DNA of 64,000 bases from Alphaproteobacteria bacterium (GTDB taxonomy: Bacteria > Pseudomonadota > Alphaproteobacteria > RF32 > CAG-239): the NCBI GenBank assembly GCA_017626035.1, contig JAGAJR010000017.1, positions 149,628-213,627 on the forward strand. Reading direction: 5' to 3'. The notes below the pieces were generated by a model. The model had not been told where the DNA came from. It worked only from the letters and a program-made list of their open reading frames with translations, and searched no databases. Made by a program: the position numbers and the translations under genes. Shown here piece after piece: positions 7,946-17,041 of this stretch. The stretch's first letter is position 1, and each line of letters opens with the position of its first letter.

Positions 7946-8923
7946 TTAAATTCTGACGAGGGCTCCGCCCCAAGTAAAACCGGCTCCCATAGCGGTTAAG
8001 GAGACTAAATCCCCCTTCTTAAGCTTACCGGAAGCATAGCTTTCAGACAAGGCCAACGGAATGGAAGCGGCAGAGGTGTTTCCGTGATGATCAACGGTTA
8101 CAATCACTTTTTCTTCCGGGAGTTCCAACTTTTTGCCAACCCCGTCAATAATACGGACATTAGCCTGATGAGGAATCAGCCAATCAATTTCAGAAGAAGT
8201 TACACCAGCCATTTTCATTGTTTCTTCAGCAGCTTGCGTTAAAGAGTTAATCGCATACTTGAAGACTTCCTTGCCATCCATAAAGATAAATCCGGATGTT
8301 TGAGTGCTGGCAACGCCGCCTGTCGTCTTTAAACTGTCATAATGAGAACCGTCGGCAAAAATCTTAGTTGCCAAAATTCCCGTATCTGCAGAAGTTCCTT
8401 TCCCTTCTTTAGCTCTTAAAACAACCGCACCGGCACCGTCCCCAAATAAAACGCAAGTATTGCGGTCTGTCCAATCCGTAATTTTGGAAAGGCTTTCCGC
8501 ACCGATAACGACGGCAGTTTTAACCTGTCCCAGACGAATCATATTATCAGCCATGGTCAAAGCATATACGAAACCGGAACAAGCAGCAGACATATCAAAA
8601 GCCGGCGTTCCCGGTTTTGTTCCCAAAGCTGCGGAAATTTTACCGGCCATTGCAGGTGTTGTGTTATCCGGCGTTACCGTTGCAACGACAACAAGCTCAA
8701 CTTCCTCTCCGGAAATTTCAGCCACTTTCAAAGCATTAGACGCAGCTTTTAAAGCCATATCCGAAGTTAATTCTCCCTCGACAACATGTCTGGATTTAAT
8801 TCCGGTACGAGTACTAATCCACTCATCACTTGTCTCAACCATTTGAGACAAATCATCATTAGTTAAAATTTTATTTGGAAGATAATGTCCAAAGCCAATA
8901 ATTTCAGATCTAATAAGAGTCAT
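7946..8923 (-). CDS. fabH: 3-oxoacyl-ACP synthase III (KAS III)
   Basis: FabH starts fatty acid synthesis by condensing acetyl-CoA with malonyl-ACP. All of the catalytic triad is visible in this 325-residue protein: Cys115 in MSAACSGF, His252 in LIPHQAN and Asn282 in HHGNTSA. Length and order fit the thiolase-fold family. It overlaps the plsX end by 14 bases and follows rpmF-plsX, the usual order, which ties supply of acyl chains to phospholipid synthesis. ihfA follows 114 bases later. Confidence 0.96.
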   Translation of the reverse strand: MTLIRSEIIGFGHYLPNKILTNDDLSQMVETSDEWISTRTGIKSRHVVEGELTSDMALKAASNALKVAEISGEEVELVVVATVTPDNTTPAMAGKISAALGTKPGTPAFDMSAACSGFVYALTMADNMIRLGQVKTAVVIGAESLSKITDWTDRNTCVLFGDGAGAVVLRAKEGKGTSADTGILATKIFADGSHYDSLKTTGGVASTQTSGFIFMDGKEVFKYAINSLTQAAEETMKMAGVTSSEIDWLIPHQANVRIIDGVGKKLELPEEKVIVTVDHHGNTSAASIPLALSESYASGKLKKGDLVSLTAMGAGFTWGGALVRI

Positions 8924-9959
8924 ATATAATTTCCTGAGATAATAAGTCTAAATCTACATTTTCCAATTCATTTTTAATCGTAGAAACAAAGTCTTGACGA
9001 ACTAACTTCAAGGCATTGTCCACGGCAACGGAATATCCGAGAGCATCCGTTCCGCCATGACTTTTAACAGACAAACCATTAAGTCCGACAAACATAGCTC
9101 CGTTATAGAGTCTCGGATCCATTGTTTTTTTCAGGCTAAGGCCGACGCCCAACATAAAAGGCAGACCTATCTTAGCCAAGAATGACTTCTTTACGGAATT
9201 TTTAATCAGACGCAATATCAAGCGAGCCGTTCCCTCAATGGATTTAAGGGCAATATTTCCGGTAAAGCCGTCGGCAACAATGACATCGGCGACGCCGTTC
9301 GGAATATCATGCGGTTCGACATAGCCGATAAAATTAATATCCATATGGGAGTTTTTGATAATCTGAGCCGCGTGGCGGATTTCTTCTTTACCTTTCATCT
9401 CTTCGGCACCGATATTCAGCAAGGCAACACGAGGATGTTCCAATCCGAGAGCGTGCTTGGCCAAAATATTTCCCATCAAGGCAAATTCGGCCAGGTTTAA
9501 CGCATCACATTCTGTATTTGCTCCAAGGTCAAGCATTACATATTTTCCGTTTTGGTGCGGCATAATGCTGACAATGGCCGGACGGTGAATTTTCTGAATC
9601 GTCTTCAACGTAAGCTTGGAAATAGCCATTAAAGCACCGGTATTGCCGGCAGAGACGATTGCTTTGGCCTCGCCTTTCCGAACCGCATCAATAGCCATAT
9701 ACATACTGGTATTGCGGTTGCGGATAACCTGAGACGGCTTGTCATCGTTCCGAACGACTTCATTGCAATGGCGAATCTCACAAACTTTTTTTAATGAAGG
9801 ATATGTGTTTAAGATTGGAAGGACTTTTGCTTCATCCCCGAATAAAAGAAAGCGAACATCGGGATTTTTTTTAGCGGCAACAGCCAGCCCTTCTATGACA
9901 ACTCGAGGGGAATTATCTCCCCCCATAGCGTCAATGGATATGACCAGATTATCAGACAA
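8910..9959 (-). CDS. plsX: Phosphate acyltransferase PlsX
   Basis: PlsX makes acyl-phosphate from acyl-ACP, the substrate that PlsY uses to acylate glycerol-3-phosphate, the first step of phospholipid synthesis. The 349-residue sequence begins with the family motif ISIDAMGGDNSP and contains SAGNTGALMA and GADGFTGN-like VADGFTGNIALKS. The start codon is TTG at 9959, with GGAGCAGG upstream; no in-frame ATG precedes the conserved motif. It is a peripheral membrane enzyme. The gene lies between rpmF and fabH and is translationally coupled to fabH. Confidence 0.95.
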   Translation of the reverse strand: MSDNLVISIDAMGGDNSPRVVIEGLAVAAKKNPDVRFLLFGDEAKVLPILNTYPSLKKVCEIRHCNEVVRNDDKPSQVIRNRNTSMYMAIDAVRKGEAKAIVSAGNTGALMAISKLTLKTIQKIHRPAIVSIMPHQNGKYVMLDLGANTECDALNLAEFALMGNILAKHALGLEHPRVALLNIGAEEMKGKEEIRHAAQIIKNSHMDINFIGYVEPHDIPNGVADVIVADGFTGNIALKSIEGTARLILRLIKNSVKKSFLAKIGLPFMLGVGLSLKKTMDPRLYNGAMFVGLNGLSVKSHGGTDALGYSVAVDNALKLVRQDFVSTIKNELENVDLDLLSQEIIYDSY

Positions 9960-10012
9960 AAACCTGCTCCATATATTGTCAGGCCTTCAGAACAAAGACC
10001 CGTAGTTAAAAA

Positions 10013-10201
10013 TTATTCTTGAGTTGTATTCTGAGCAACAACTTCTCTTTTGTCATACTGTCCGCATTTAGGGCAAACATTATGAGGTCTTTTCAACTCA
10101 CCGCAGTTCGGGCATTCCATATAAGAATTGCTCTTCAATGCATCATGAGAACGACGCATATTACGGCGGGATTGAGATGTTTTATGTTTTGGTGTAGCCA
10201 T
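10013..10201 (-). CDS. rpmF: 50S ribosomal protein L32
   Basis: This 62-residue protein of the large subunit begins [20 protein letters not shown] as L32 does. It keeps a zinc ribbon with four cysteines (ECPNCGE and VCPKCGQY), so it is the zinc-binding C+ form rather than a zinc-free paralogue. It sits between the DUF177 gene and plsX, the classic order that couples ribosome and membrane synthesis. Confidence 0.97.
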   Translation of the reverse strand: MATPKHKTSQSRRNMRRSHDALKSNSYMECPNCGELKRPHNVCPKCGQYDKREVVAQNTTQE

Positions 10202-10346
10202 TTTCTTATACTCTATTGTTTATTATTAACCAATTTCCAGACGCCATTAATAAACCATTTAGTTTTTAAAATCAACTAATAAATGGCATAGGGAAAGCTT
10301 TTAGAGACCTTTTATATAAAATTTTATTATTTTGCAAGCATAATTT

Positions 10347-10865
10347 TTATTTTTTGAGCTTTGACAAGACGCTGAACGGGTTTAACGCCTGAGTATCCGC
10401 ATCATCGAACTCGGACTTATAGCTGAAAACTTCCCCTTCCTGTCTCGGGTTGTCTTCCATAACCAAAGCCAGCTGTTCTATCGCCACATCAACCAAATCC
10501 AGTTTTCCGTTCACAATGATTTCCGGAGCCTCATCATTAAAATCAAGTTCCAACTCCTTGATTTCCTTATAAGTTGCTTTTGTGTCATAAACGGAAGAAA
10601 ACTCTGTTTCATATTTTTTGGTAAAATATTCAAGACTGATAACGCTTTGCAGTTCCAATTCGGCAGAAACCTTTCCGCAGACATCGAGACGATGTTCTTT
10701 TTTATTTAATTTCAAACTGATGTCTGCCGAAAAAGCTTTCACATCCGGCACCTGCAAAACATCTTTCAGGTATTCCAAATCCTTATCCGCCGCTTTAATG
10801 TGATATTTTTTTTCATTAGCAGATAAATCATCTATCGTAACCGGATAAGAAAAAAGATTTTGCAT
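10347..10865 (-). CDS. DUF177 (YceD) family protein
   Basis: The 172-residue acidic protein has the YceD/DUF177 pattern: beta-rich N-terminal half, then the conserved segment EAPEIIVNGKLDLVDVAIEQ followed by LALVMEDNPRQ. Family members are encoded immediately before rpmF in most bacteria and are linked to 23S rRNA accumulation in the family's plant and bacterial members. The conserved C-terminal cysteine pair found in some homologues is absent. It lies 145 bases upstream of rpmF in the same direction, so the operon probably starts here, with a second promoter possible in that gap. Confidence 0.85.
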   Translation of the reverse strand: MQNLFSYPVTIDDLSANEKKYHIKAADKDLEYLKDVLQVPDVKAFSADISLKLNKKEHRLDVCGKVSAELELQSVISLEYFTKKYETEFSSVYDTKATYKEIKELELDFNDEAPEIIVNGKLDLVDVAIEQLALVMEDNPRQEGEVFSYKSEFDDADTQALNPFSVLSKLKK

Positions 10866-10926
10866 TAATAAATTCCCTATGCTATATATTTAACGATAGT
10901 AATGATATAATGTTAAGGATGAAGAG

Positions 10927-11385
10927 ATGTCAATAAACAAAAGTATTTTTTTAAGCCTGTTTGTTCTGCTTACAACCTCGTGTTCTCAGGATTTGTTCAT
11001 TACTCACAACGGAAATATGCCGATTAACGAGAGAATCTCCCAAGTTAAGGAAGGGCAATCCAAAGCTCAGGTTCAAAATATTCTCGGCACGCCGTCTTCT
11101 GTCGTTTCTTTGGATGAAAACACTTGGATTTATATGTCTTGCGATATTAAAAAAGTTGCATTTTTTAAACCGGAAGAAGTCAACCGTGATGTTTTGACGA
11201 TTAAATTTGACGATAAAGACCAAGTGAGAGACATTCAAAGAATGACCAAAGTAAACGGCAAAGAAATTTCCGTCAGCGAAGATAAAACCGTTACAGCCGG
11301 ACACCAACCGGGATTTTTTGAAAAATTCTTCGGCGGTGTTACCCAGTTTCTGCCGTTGGGCGGCAACGATCCGAGAGCCCTTTAA
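10927..11385 (+). CDS. bamE: Outer membrane assembly lipoprotein BamE (OmlA/SmpA)
   Basis: BamE is a small lipoprotein of the BAM complex that inserts outer-membrane barrels. The 152-residue protein has a lipoprotein signal ending in LLTTSC (Cys19), then the family core MPINERISQVKEGQSKAQVQ with LGTPSSV and TWIYMS. This is the two-helix, three-strand SmpA/OmlA fold. The C-terminal tail (about 105-152) is longer than in E. coli. Its stop is 2 bases from that of the convergent DUF502 gene. Confidence 0.88.
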   Translation: MSINKSIFLSLFVLLTTSCSQDLFITHNGNMPINERISQVKEGQSKAQVQNILGTPSSVVSLDENTWIYMSCDIKKVAFFKPEEVNRDVLTIKFDDKDQVRDIQRMTKVNGKEISVSEDKTVTAGHQPGFFEKFFGGVTQFLPLGGNDPRAL

Positions 11386-11387
11386 TT

Positions 11388-12101
11388 TTATTTATGTTTC
11401 TTTTTCGGCATAGATTCCGGATCAACCAATCCGCCGGAAATAACGAACTTAATCCCCTCTTCCACGGTCATATTCAATTCAATCGTGTCTTTCTTCGGCA
11501 CAAAGATTAAAAATCCGGAAGTCGGGTTCGGAGTGGTCGGGATAAAGACATTTAACATCTTATCATTGACTTTTCCGGCAACTTCTCCGGTTGTTTCCGT
11601 GCTGACAAAACCCAAAATCCAAATTCCCTTTCTCGGGTATTCAAGCAGGACAACCTTTGAAAATGCTTGGCTTTTATTGGAAAGAAAAGTCTCAAACACC
11701 TGTTTCAACAACGAATAGACACTGGAAATGAACGGCATTTTATAAACAATCCATTCCCCCAGTTTTAAGAAGAATTTTCCCAGGAATCCGGCTGCGAACA
11801 TTCCTATCAGAATCAACAGCAAAACAAGGAGCATCACTCCCAATCCCGGAATACTGAACGGAAGCTGTTCGTCAATCCGTTCCCTGAGCTGCGGCGGAAT
11901 CATTTTATTCACGCTGCGGTCAATAAAAAATATCAGTTTATAAGCGATGTAAAAGGTTATGGCAACCGGTGCCGTTACCAAAATACCGGTAAAGAAATAA
12001 GCCCTGATTTTGGCACCAAGTTTCATAAATACGGCCTTTTCGCGTTCCAAACGGATTTTTTTGATATTTTTAGCCCGTTGTTTGACATTTTTCTTAATCA
12101 T
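11388..12101 (-). CDS. DUF502 family inner-membrane protein
   Basis: The 237-residue protein has a basic N-terminus, two membrane helices (about 33-56 AYFFTGILVTAPVAITFYIA and 83-110 GVMLLVLLLILIGMFAAGFL), then a soluble beta-rich C-terminal domain with TTPNPTSGFLIFVPK, the typical DUF502 block. Function is not established. Start ATG at 12101 overlaps the recJ stop by 8 bases with AGGG ahead, implying translational coupling; an internal ATG at residue 26 is possible. Pairing with recJ suggests co-transcription only. Confidence 0.85.
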   Translation of the reverse strand: MIKKNVKQRAKNIKKIRLEREKAVFMKLGAKIRAYFFTGILVTAPVAITFYIAYKLIFFIDRSVNKMIPPQLRERIDEQLPFSIPGLGVMLLVLLLILIGMFAAGFLGKFFLKLGEWIVYKMPFISSVYSLLKQVFETFLSNKSQAFSKVVLLEYPRKGIWILGFVSTETTGEVAGKVNDKMLNVFIPTTPNPTSGFLIFVPKKDTIELNMTVEEGIKFVISGGLVDPESMPKKKHK

Positions 12102-13869
12102 TACCAGCCCTCATCGCATCATCAATTATAAACTGAACGGAATTTCTTCCCTGCCAATTGTCTTTTCTCAACACGCCGACAACATCAAAGCTGTCCCCTT
12201 TGCTGTTCAGCATCGCTTTGCCCAATTCGGTATCGGCAGTCCGAAACGCCATAGCTTTCAACCCGCCGCCGTTTGCAGAACTCAAAAAACACCTGACATG
12301 ACCGCTGCCGACGATACTCGGTTTATTGATTCTGACATGGCGGAGAACTAATTTCGGCTCGCTGTTTCCGGCTCCGAAAGGTTCCAACAGTTCCAATTTA
12401 TCGGCTAATTCCGTTGTCGCACCTGCCAAATCCAAACTGCCGTCCACTTCTATAATCGGGGAAATTTCTTCGTTGCCGACTTTAGAAAGCACATATTCTC
12501 CGACAAATTTCTTAAATTCCGGGATTTTATCTTCCGTCAAAGAGAATCCGGCAGCCATCGTATGTCCGCCCCCTTTGGTAATAATCCCCTGTTCCTTGGC
12601 GGAAATAATCAGGGATCCCAAATCTATTCCGGGAATGGAACGGGCAGACCCTTTTACCTCATCATTTTCGATAGACATTACAAAAGACGGAACATTATAG
12701 CGTTCCTTCAACTTTCCGGCGACAATGCCGATAACCCCCTGGTGCCAGTCTTTTCCGGCGACAAAAGCTATCGGATAATCTTGAGGAGAACCTTCCAGCA
12801 TTTCAATTGCGTTTAACAGGACATATCCCTCGATTTCTTTTCTCTGGTCATTAAACTGGTTTAGTTTCTCGGCCAATTGAGCCGCATTGAATTCATCTTT
12901 CACACAAAGCAGCCTGTTGCCCATGGAAGATTCTCCCACACGCCCGCAGGCATTAATTCTCGGACCAAGGACATAACCGAGGTGAAACGTGTTCGGAGCT
13001 TCCGAAATACCGGATTTGTCAATCAGAGCTTTTAAGCCCGGATTGTTTCGCAGAGACATAATTTTAAGCCCCTGTCTGACAAACGCCCGGTTTAATCCCA
13101 GCAGCGGAACAACATCGCAAACCGTTCCCAAAGCCACCAAATCCAGCCACTGCATTAAATTAGGTTCTTTTCTGACGTTAAAGAAGCCTTGTTTTCTCAA
13201 TTCCCGGTTAATGGCAACAATTGTGCAAAACACAACGCCTACCGCCGCCATATATTTTAAATAAGGATAATCGTTTTCTTCATCCAGACGCTTGGGATTA
13301 ACAACCGCATACACATCAGGCAGGCGGACTTCCGCTTCGTGGTGATCTAAAACAATGACCTCTATGTTTTTGGTTTTGGCATAATCAAAAACATCAAAAG
13401 CCGTTGTTCCGCAGTCCACGGTAACAACCAATTCCACGCCTTGGGCGGCAAATTCGTCAAAAGCCTGCCGGCTCGGCCCATAGCCTTCGTCCCGTTCGGG
13501 AATATGCACCAAAGGTTCAATGCCGACATTTTCCAAAAACAAGCGGAGAACAGAAGATGACGTTGCCCCGTCCACATCATAGTCGCCGATAATCGCCATT
13601 TTTCTTCCGGACATAATTGCTTCGGCGATTTTTTTACTGGCTTTGTCGACGTCTTTCAGACAGGACGGATCAGGCATCAGATTTTGAAGTTTCGGTTCAA
13701 TAAAATTCGGAACATCATCCACCTCAATACCTCGGGCGGAAATTATCCCGGAAATAATCGAAGGCAGAGCATAGCGTTGTGCTATAAGCTCTGCTTTTCT
13801 TTCATCTCCGGAAGAAAGCTTCCAGATATTTCCGTTTAAAGACTTCTTATTTTCAAAATCAAAAGCCAA
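12094..13869 (-). CDS. recJ: Single-stranded-DNA-specific exonuclease RecJ
   Basis: RecJ degrades single-stranded DNA 5' to 3' in RecF-pathway recombination, mismatch and base-excision repair. The DHH phosphoesterase core is visible in order: IIGDYDVDGATSS (motif I), TVDCGTT (II), VLDHHEAE (III), followed by the DHHA1 domain with GGGHTMAAGFSL near 430 and an OB-like C-terminal domain. At 591 residues the length is normal. The start is TTG at 13869 with AAGGA 8 bases upstream, 18 bases after the OmpA-like gene, so it lies in an operon with that gene and DUF502. Confidence 0.95.
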   Translation of the reverse strand: MAFDFENKKSLNGNIWKLSSGDERKAELIAQRYALPSIISGIISARGIEVDDVPNFIEPKLQNLMPDPSCLKDVDKASKKIAEAIMSGRKMAIIGDYDVDGATSSSVLRLFLENVGIEPLVHIPERDEGYGPSRQAFDEFAAQGVELVVTVDCGTTAFDVFDYAKTKNIEVIVLDHHEAEVRLPDVYAVVNPKRLDEENDYPYLKYMAAVGVVFCTIVAINRELRKQGFFNVRKEPNLMQWLDLVALGTVCDVVPLLGLNRAFVRQGLKIMSLRNNPGLKALIDKSGISEAPNTFHLGYVLGPRINACGRVGESSMGNRLLCVKDEFNAAQLAEKLNQFNDQRKEIEGYVLLNAIEMLEGSPQDYPIAFVAGKDWHQGVIGIVAGKLKERYNVPSFVMSIENDEVKGSARSIPGIDLGSLIISAKEQGIITKGGGHTMAAGFSLTEDKIPEFKKFVGEYVLSKVGNEEISPIIEVDGSLDLAGATTELADKLELLEPFGAGNSEPKLVLRHVRINKPSIVGSGHVRCFLSSANGGGLKAMAFRTADTELGKAMLNSKGDSFDVVGVLRKDNWQGRNSVQFIIDDAMRAGND

Positions 13870-13887
13870 CTAAGGAATCCTTGCCTT

Positions 13888-14616
13888 CTAGTAACTGATA
13901 TAAACTTCAGCCCGGCGGTTCAATCTTTCGCCTTCAGGCATAACTTCCTGATAAGCAGGAACCGTATCAGACAAAGCTTCCACTTGAATTTGTTTGGCCG
14001 GAACGCCTGCCCGTCTTAAAGCTTGGGCAACGCTTTCGGCTCTTTTCATCGAGATATTGAAGTTGGCCAGTTTATGGCTGACGGCATCCGTATTGCGGGT
14101 GCGGCTGGAAGCATAGCCGTAAACATTAACCATGGCTTTTTTCTGTTTGGCCAATTTGGCAATGTTGCGGATTTGAGCATTATACTTTCCGCTCAATACA
14201 GCACTTCCGTTGTCGAAATAAAACGTTTCCATACGATAGCTTACACTCGGGAGAACTTCCTTTTCCTCAGAAGTGGAATATTTCTTTTCAGAATCCTTAT
14301 CACCGAAGAGTTCCGGAAAATCCTTTTCGGTTTGTTCCAAAACTTTTTCATCGTCGTCAAAAGAAGCGTCGGCTTTTTTTACCGGCTTGGTTTTCGCAGC
14401 TTCGACTTTATCTTCATCAGGAATCTCATCCCCTTCATAAGCGGCGTTCTTTTGGTCGGAAGCAAGAGATTTACTTTCTTTCAAAACCGTTTTTTCGCCT
14501 TCCACGGTGCTTTCATCCCCGTCGAGTTCCGGAAACGGAGCATTGGCACAACCGCCAAGCAGGAACAAAACACCCAAAACACTATATACTGTCTTATTAT
14601 TTCTGAACAAAAACAT
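13888..14616 (-). CDS. OmpA-domain lipoprotein
   Basis: The 242-residue protein has a lipoprotein signal ending VLFLLGGC (Cys23), a long acidic linker (about 24-125, rich in E, D and K), and a C-terminal OmpA-like peptidoglycan-binding domain (about 130-242; YFDNGSAVLSGKYN, VNVYGYASSRT, SMKRAESVAQALRR, NRRAEVYI). It would be lipid-anchored in the outer membrane and touch peptidoglycan. The linker and the lack of tol neighbours argue against being Pal itself. It heads the run leading to recJ and DUF502. Confidence 0.85.
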   Translation of the reverse strand: MFLFRNNKTVYSVLGVLFLLGGCANAPFPELDGDESTVEGEKTVLKESKSLASDQKNAAYEGDEIPDEDKVEAAKTKPVKKADASFDDDEKVLEQTEKDFPELFGDKDSEKKYSTSEEKEVLPSVSYRMETFYFDNGSAVLSGKYNAQIRNIAKLAKQKKAMVNVYGYASSRTRNTDAVSHKLANFNISMKRAESVAQALRRAGVPAKQIQVEALSDTVPAYQEVMPEGERLNRRAEVYISY

Positions 14617-14782
14617 TTATCAGGCCCTTAAAATGATAATTACGCGTATTTCATAACTTTTATATTGATATAATATTAAACAAGATAACACAAGGGATAA
14701 AAGACAGATAAGAACAAAAAATATTTGCTTTCTTCTTTTTATGTTTTATACTTGGAAAATACAATATTTTCAGGGGACAGAA

Positions 14783-15349
14783 ATGGTTACGTCAGCAACA
14801 CAATCCGCCATTGAAGTCGCTTATTGGTTCTTTGAACAGGCTGATGACGACGGCATATATATTGAAGATGAAAAATTGCAACATTTGCTTGTTTTATCCC
14901 AAGTTCATTACGCCGTTTCCTACAACATGGAAATGCTGATGCCGAGTTTGTTTGTCTGCGACGGTTCCGGTTTTTCGGAGCCGACACTCCGCCTTATTTT
15001 TACACAAGGGCGTCCGTTTATGCCCAAAGCAAAACTTCCGGCAAAGGTTACCTCTTTTCTTAAGGAAATTTGGAGAAAATACGGCAAAATCCCGCTTAAA
15101 GAACTGACCCGTCTGGTTAAAGAAACTCCGGCTTACAAACAAACATACGCCGCCGGAGCAAAAAACATTGTACAGTTTAATTCTCTTGTTGAAAAATTTA
15201 TAACTAATAGTAATATAGAAAAAAATAATAATGCTTATTCGGATAACCGCAAGAAAGTCCTTCTTTCTCAAAACGGGCCGGTTGTCGTTTCAAAATGGCA
15301 GCCGCGAAAAGTTGCCGAACACACCTCTAAAGGAGAAAAAAATGTTTAA
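14783..15349 (+). CDS. DUF4065-like (Panacea/SocA-type) protein
   Basis: The 188-residue protein shows the pattern of DUF4065: an N-terminal helix SAIEVAYWFFEQA, then IEDEKLQHLLVLSQVHYA, corresponding to the 'KLQKLLYYAQ' helix of the family, and a helical core with GKIPLKELTRLVKETPAYK. In Caulobacter, SocA of this family is a proteolytic adaptor and antitoxin; other members are phage- or TA-linked. No toxin gene is adjacent here. ATG at 14783 is chosen for the CAGGGGAC just upstream. It overlaps the next gene by 8 bases. Confidence 0.65.
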   Translation: MVTSATQSAIEVAYWFFEQADDDGIYIEDEKLQHLLVLSQVHYAVSYNMEMLMPSLFVCDGSGFSEPTLRLIFTQGRPFMPKAKLPAKVTSFLKEIWRKYGKIPLKELTRLVKETPAYKQTYAAGAKNIVQFNSLVEKFITNSNIEKNNNAYSDNRKKVLLSQNGPVVVSKWQPRKVAEHTSKGEKNV

Positions 15350-15926
15350 GTTCGTAAAAGTATTTTTGGCAGTTTTGCTGATTGCCGCCTGCTCCAAACA
15401 AGATGATGCCGCTAAGGAAGCCAATATGATTATTTCCACGGCCAACGGCGATGTTAAATATGTTGTTGAAGAAGCTCAAACTCCCGATGAATTGCAAAAA
15501 GGGCTTATGTTCAGAGACAGCGTTGCCGAAAACGGCGGTATGATTTTTGATTTGACCAATGTTCAAAACGTTGCCATGTGGATGAAAAACACTAAAGTTC
15601 CTTTGGATATGATTTTCTTGGACTCTGACGGAACCATCAGCTGGATTTTTGAAAATGCCGTCCCGATGTCCGAAGACTACATCATTCCGCCTATTGCTCC
15701 GGCTGCAGTTATTGAAGTCAACGGCGGCGATGTTCAAAAGCATGGTATTAAAATCGGCGATGTTGTTAAACACAAGTTTTTGAACAATGTTGCTGAAACC
15801 GCTCCTGCGGCTCCTGTTGCAGAATCCGAAGAAACACCTGCACCGGCCGTTGCCGAAGAAACTTCCGTTCAGGAACCTGTTGCCGAAGCTCCGGCTCCGG
15901 AAATAACAGAGACTCCGGCAAACTAA
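15342..15926 (+). CDS. DUF192 lipoprotein
   Basis: The 194-residue protein has a lipoprotein signal ending LLIAAC (Cys18) and a DUF192 domain (about 28-140) with QKGLMFRDSV, MWMKNTKVPLDMIFLD and AVIEVNGGDVQKHGIKIGD. The last 50 residues are a low-complexity A/P/E/T tail. DUF192 proteins are secreted or lipid-anchored, and their function is unresolved. AAAGGAGAA precedes the ATG, and the start overlaps the DUF4065-like gene, so the two are translated together. Confidence 0.88.
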   Translation: MFKFVKVFLAVLLIAACSKQDDAAKEANMIISTANGDVKYVVEEAQTPDELQKGLMFRDSVAENGGMIFDLTNVQNVAMWMKNTKVPLDMIFLDSDGTISWIFENAVPMSEDYIIPPIAPAAVIEVNGGDVQKHGIKIGDVVKHKFLNNVAETAPAAPVAESEETPAPAVAEETSVQEPVAEAPAPEITETPAN

Positions 15927-15943
15927 AGTTTCCAAAATGTTGT

Positions 15944-15971
15944 AAAAGCCTCCTTAAATAAGGAGGCTTTT
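15944..15971. terminator. Bidirectional terminator
   Basis: Perfect 12-bp stem (15944-15955 with 15960-15971) and 4-base loop between the DUF192 gene and the convergent barrel gene, whose stop codon begins at 15971. T-runs flank it in both directions. Confidence 0.85.
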
Positions 15972-17041
15972 TAGAATCTGTAATTTACGCCCAAGCTGTA
16001 GGCTGTGCTGTCCGCGTCTTTTACATAATAGCGGAAATCAGCGTATATTCCGACCCCGTTCGAAAATCCATAATTCAGGTAAGCTTTCCAAGTTACATAA
16101 TCCCTTTTGTCTTTACGGTCTTTAAAATATAAAACATCCGTTCCGTTTAAGGCATAAAAACTATCATACGGATCACTGAACACCCTTGTCAATTCCGGCC
16201 CTGCTTTCAGGTTATAAGTGTTTTCAAAAGCATCTTTTCCTTTAATTCCCAAATATAAATCCAGAAAACCATACCATAAAAAGCTGTCGGAAGACGGCGA
16301 AGAATATATTCCGTCGTCAAAGGCATTTCTCTTCACGCCCAGCCCGTTGATGTCAATCTGCGGCTGGACATAAAAGATTCCCTTTTGAAAAGTCTTGCTG
16401 ACGGAATTCTCCCATCCATAATAGAAACTGTTGAAATCATCTTTATAAATTCCGGTCAGCGAACGGCGGGACATATCGTTTTCAGCATATCCCAAATAAG
16501 CCCGGCTGCTGAAACGCACCTGATTTTCGGCATCGTTATATATGGCGTAAGCCACTGCCAAAACACCGTCTTCCTTTTGTTTTAAGCCATTGGCAAAATC
16601 TCCGTCATATTTAGAGAAAACGCCTCCGCCGCCGATATGCCAATTTGGCTTGCAGACAGCTTTGTCCGACAGAAAATAAAAACTTCCGGACTCTTGCTCA
16701 TATCCATAATTCCCTTTAGAATTTTTGGTTCGTTTCCCGTCATATTCAAACCCGCTCATTACCCGGTATTCTTTATTCCAATCGCCATAGCCGACAGCCG
16801 TTTTTACCGTGCGGGCAATATTTTTGAACTGATTGTATTGGAGTTTGGCGATATTAGGGTAAAATCGTGTTGCCGAAGCCTCATCCGTATCTAATACATG
16901 ATTATAGTTGTCTGTTGCCAATTTCGGTCCGAAATAACGATATTTGGCAAAAGCATAATACCCCGTGTTTTCCGAAGCCCATGCCGCCGATGACAAGCAT
17001 AAAGCCGATACGGAACATAAAATCGTTTTAAAATTCAACAT
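15971..17041 (-). CDS. Outer-membrane beta-barrel protein
   Basis: The 356-residue protein has a signal peptide (MLNFKTILCSVSALCLSSAAWA, cleaved after about residue 22) and then alternating amphipathic strands rich in Tyr, Gly and Asn, ending YSLGVNYRF with a terminal Phe. This predicts a barrel of perhaps 12-14 strands in the outer membrane. No known porin or receptor family is recognised. Its first 14 bases overlap the end of the TerB-like gene. Surface-exposed repeats and phase-variation signals were not seen. Confidence 0.75.
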   Translation of the reverse strand: MLNFKTILCSVSALCLSSAAWASENTGYYAFAKYRYFGPKLATDNYNHVLDTDEASATRFYPNIAKLQYNQFKNIARTVKTAVGYGDWNKEYRVMSGFEYDGKRTKNSKGNYGYEQESGSFYFLSDKAVCKPNWHIGGGGVFSKYDGDFANGLKQKEDGVLAVAYAIYNDAENQVRFSSRAYLGYAENDMSRRSLTGIYKDDFNSFYYGWENSVSKTFQKGIFYVQPQIDINGLGVKRNAFDDGIYSSPSSDSFLWYGFLDLYLGIKGKDAFENTYNLKAGPELTRVFSDPYDSFYALNGTDVLYFKDRKDKRDYVTWKAYLNYGFSNGVGIYADFRYYVKDADSTAYSLGVNYRF

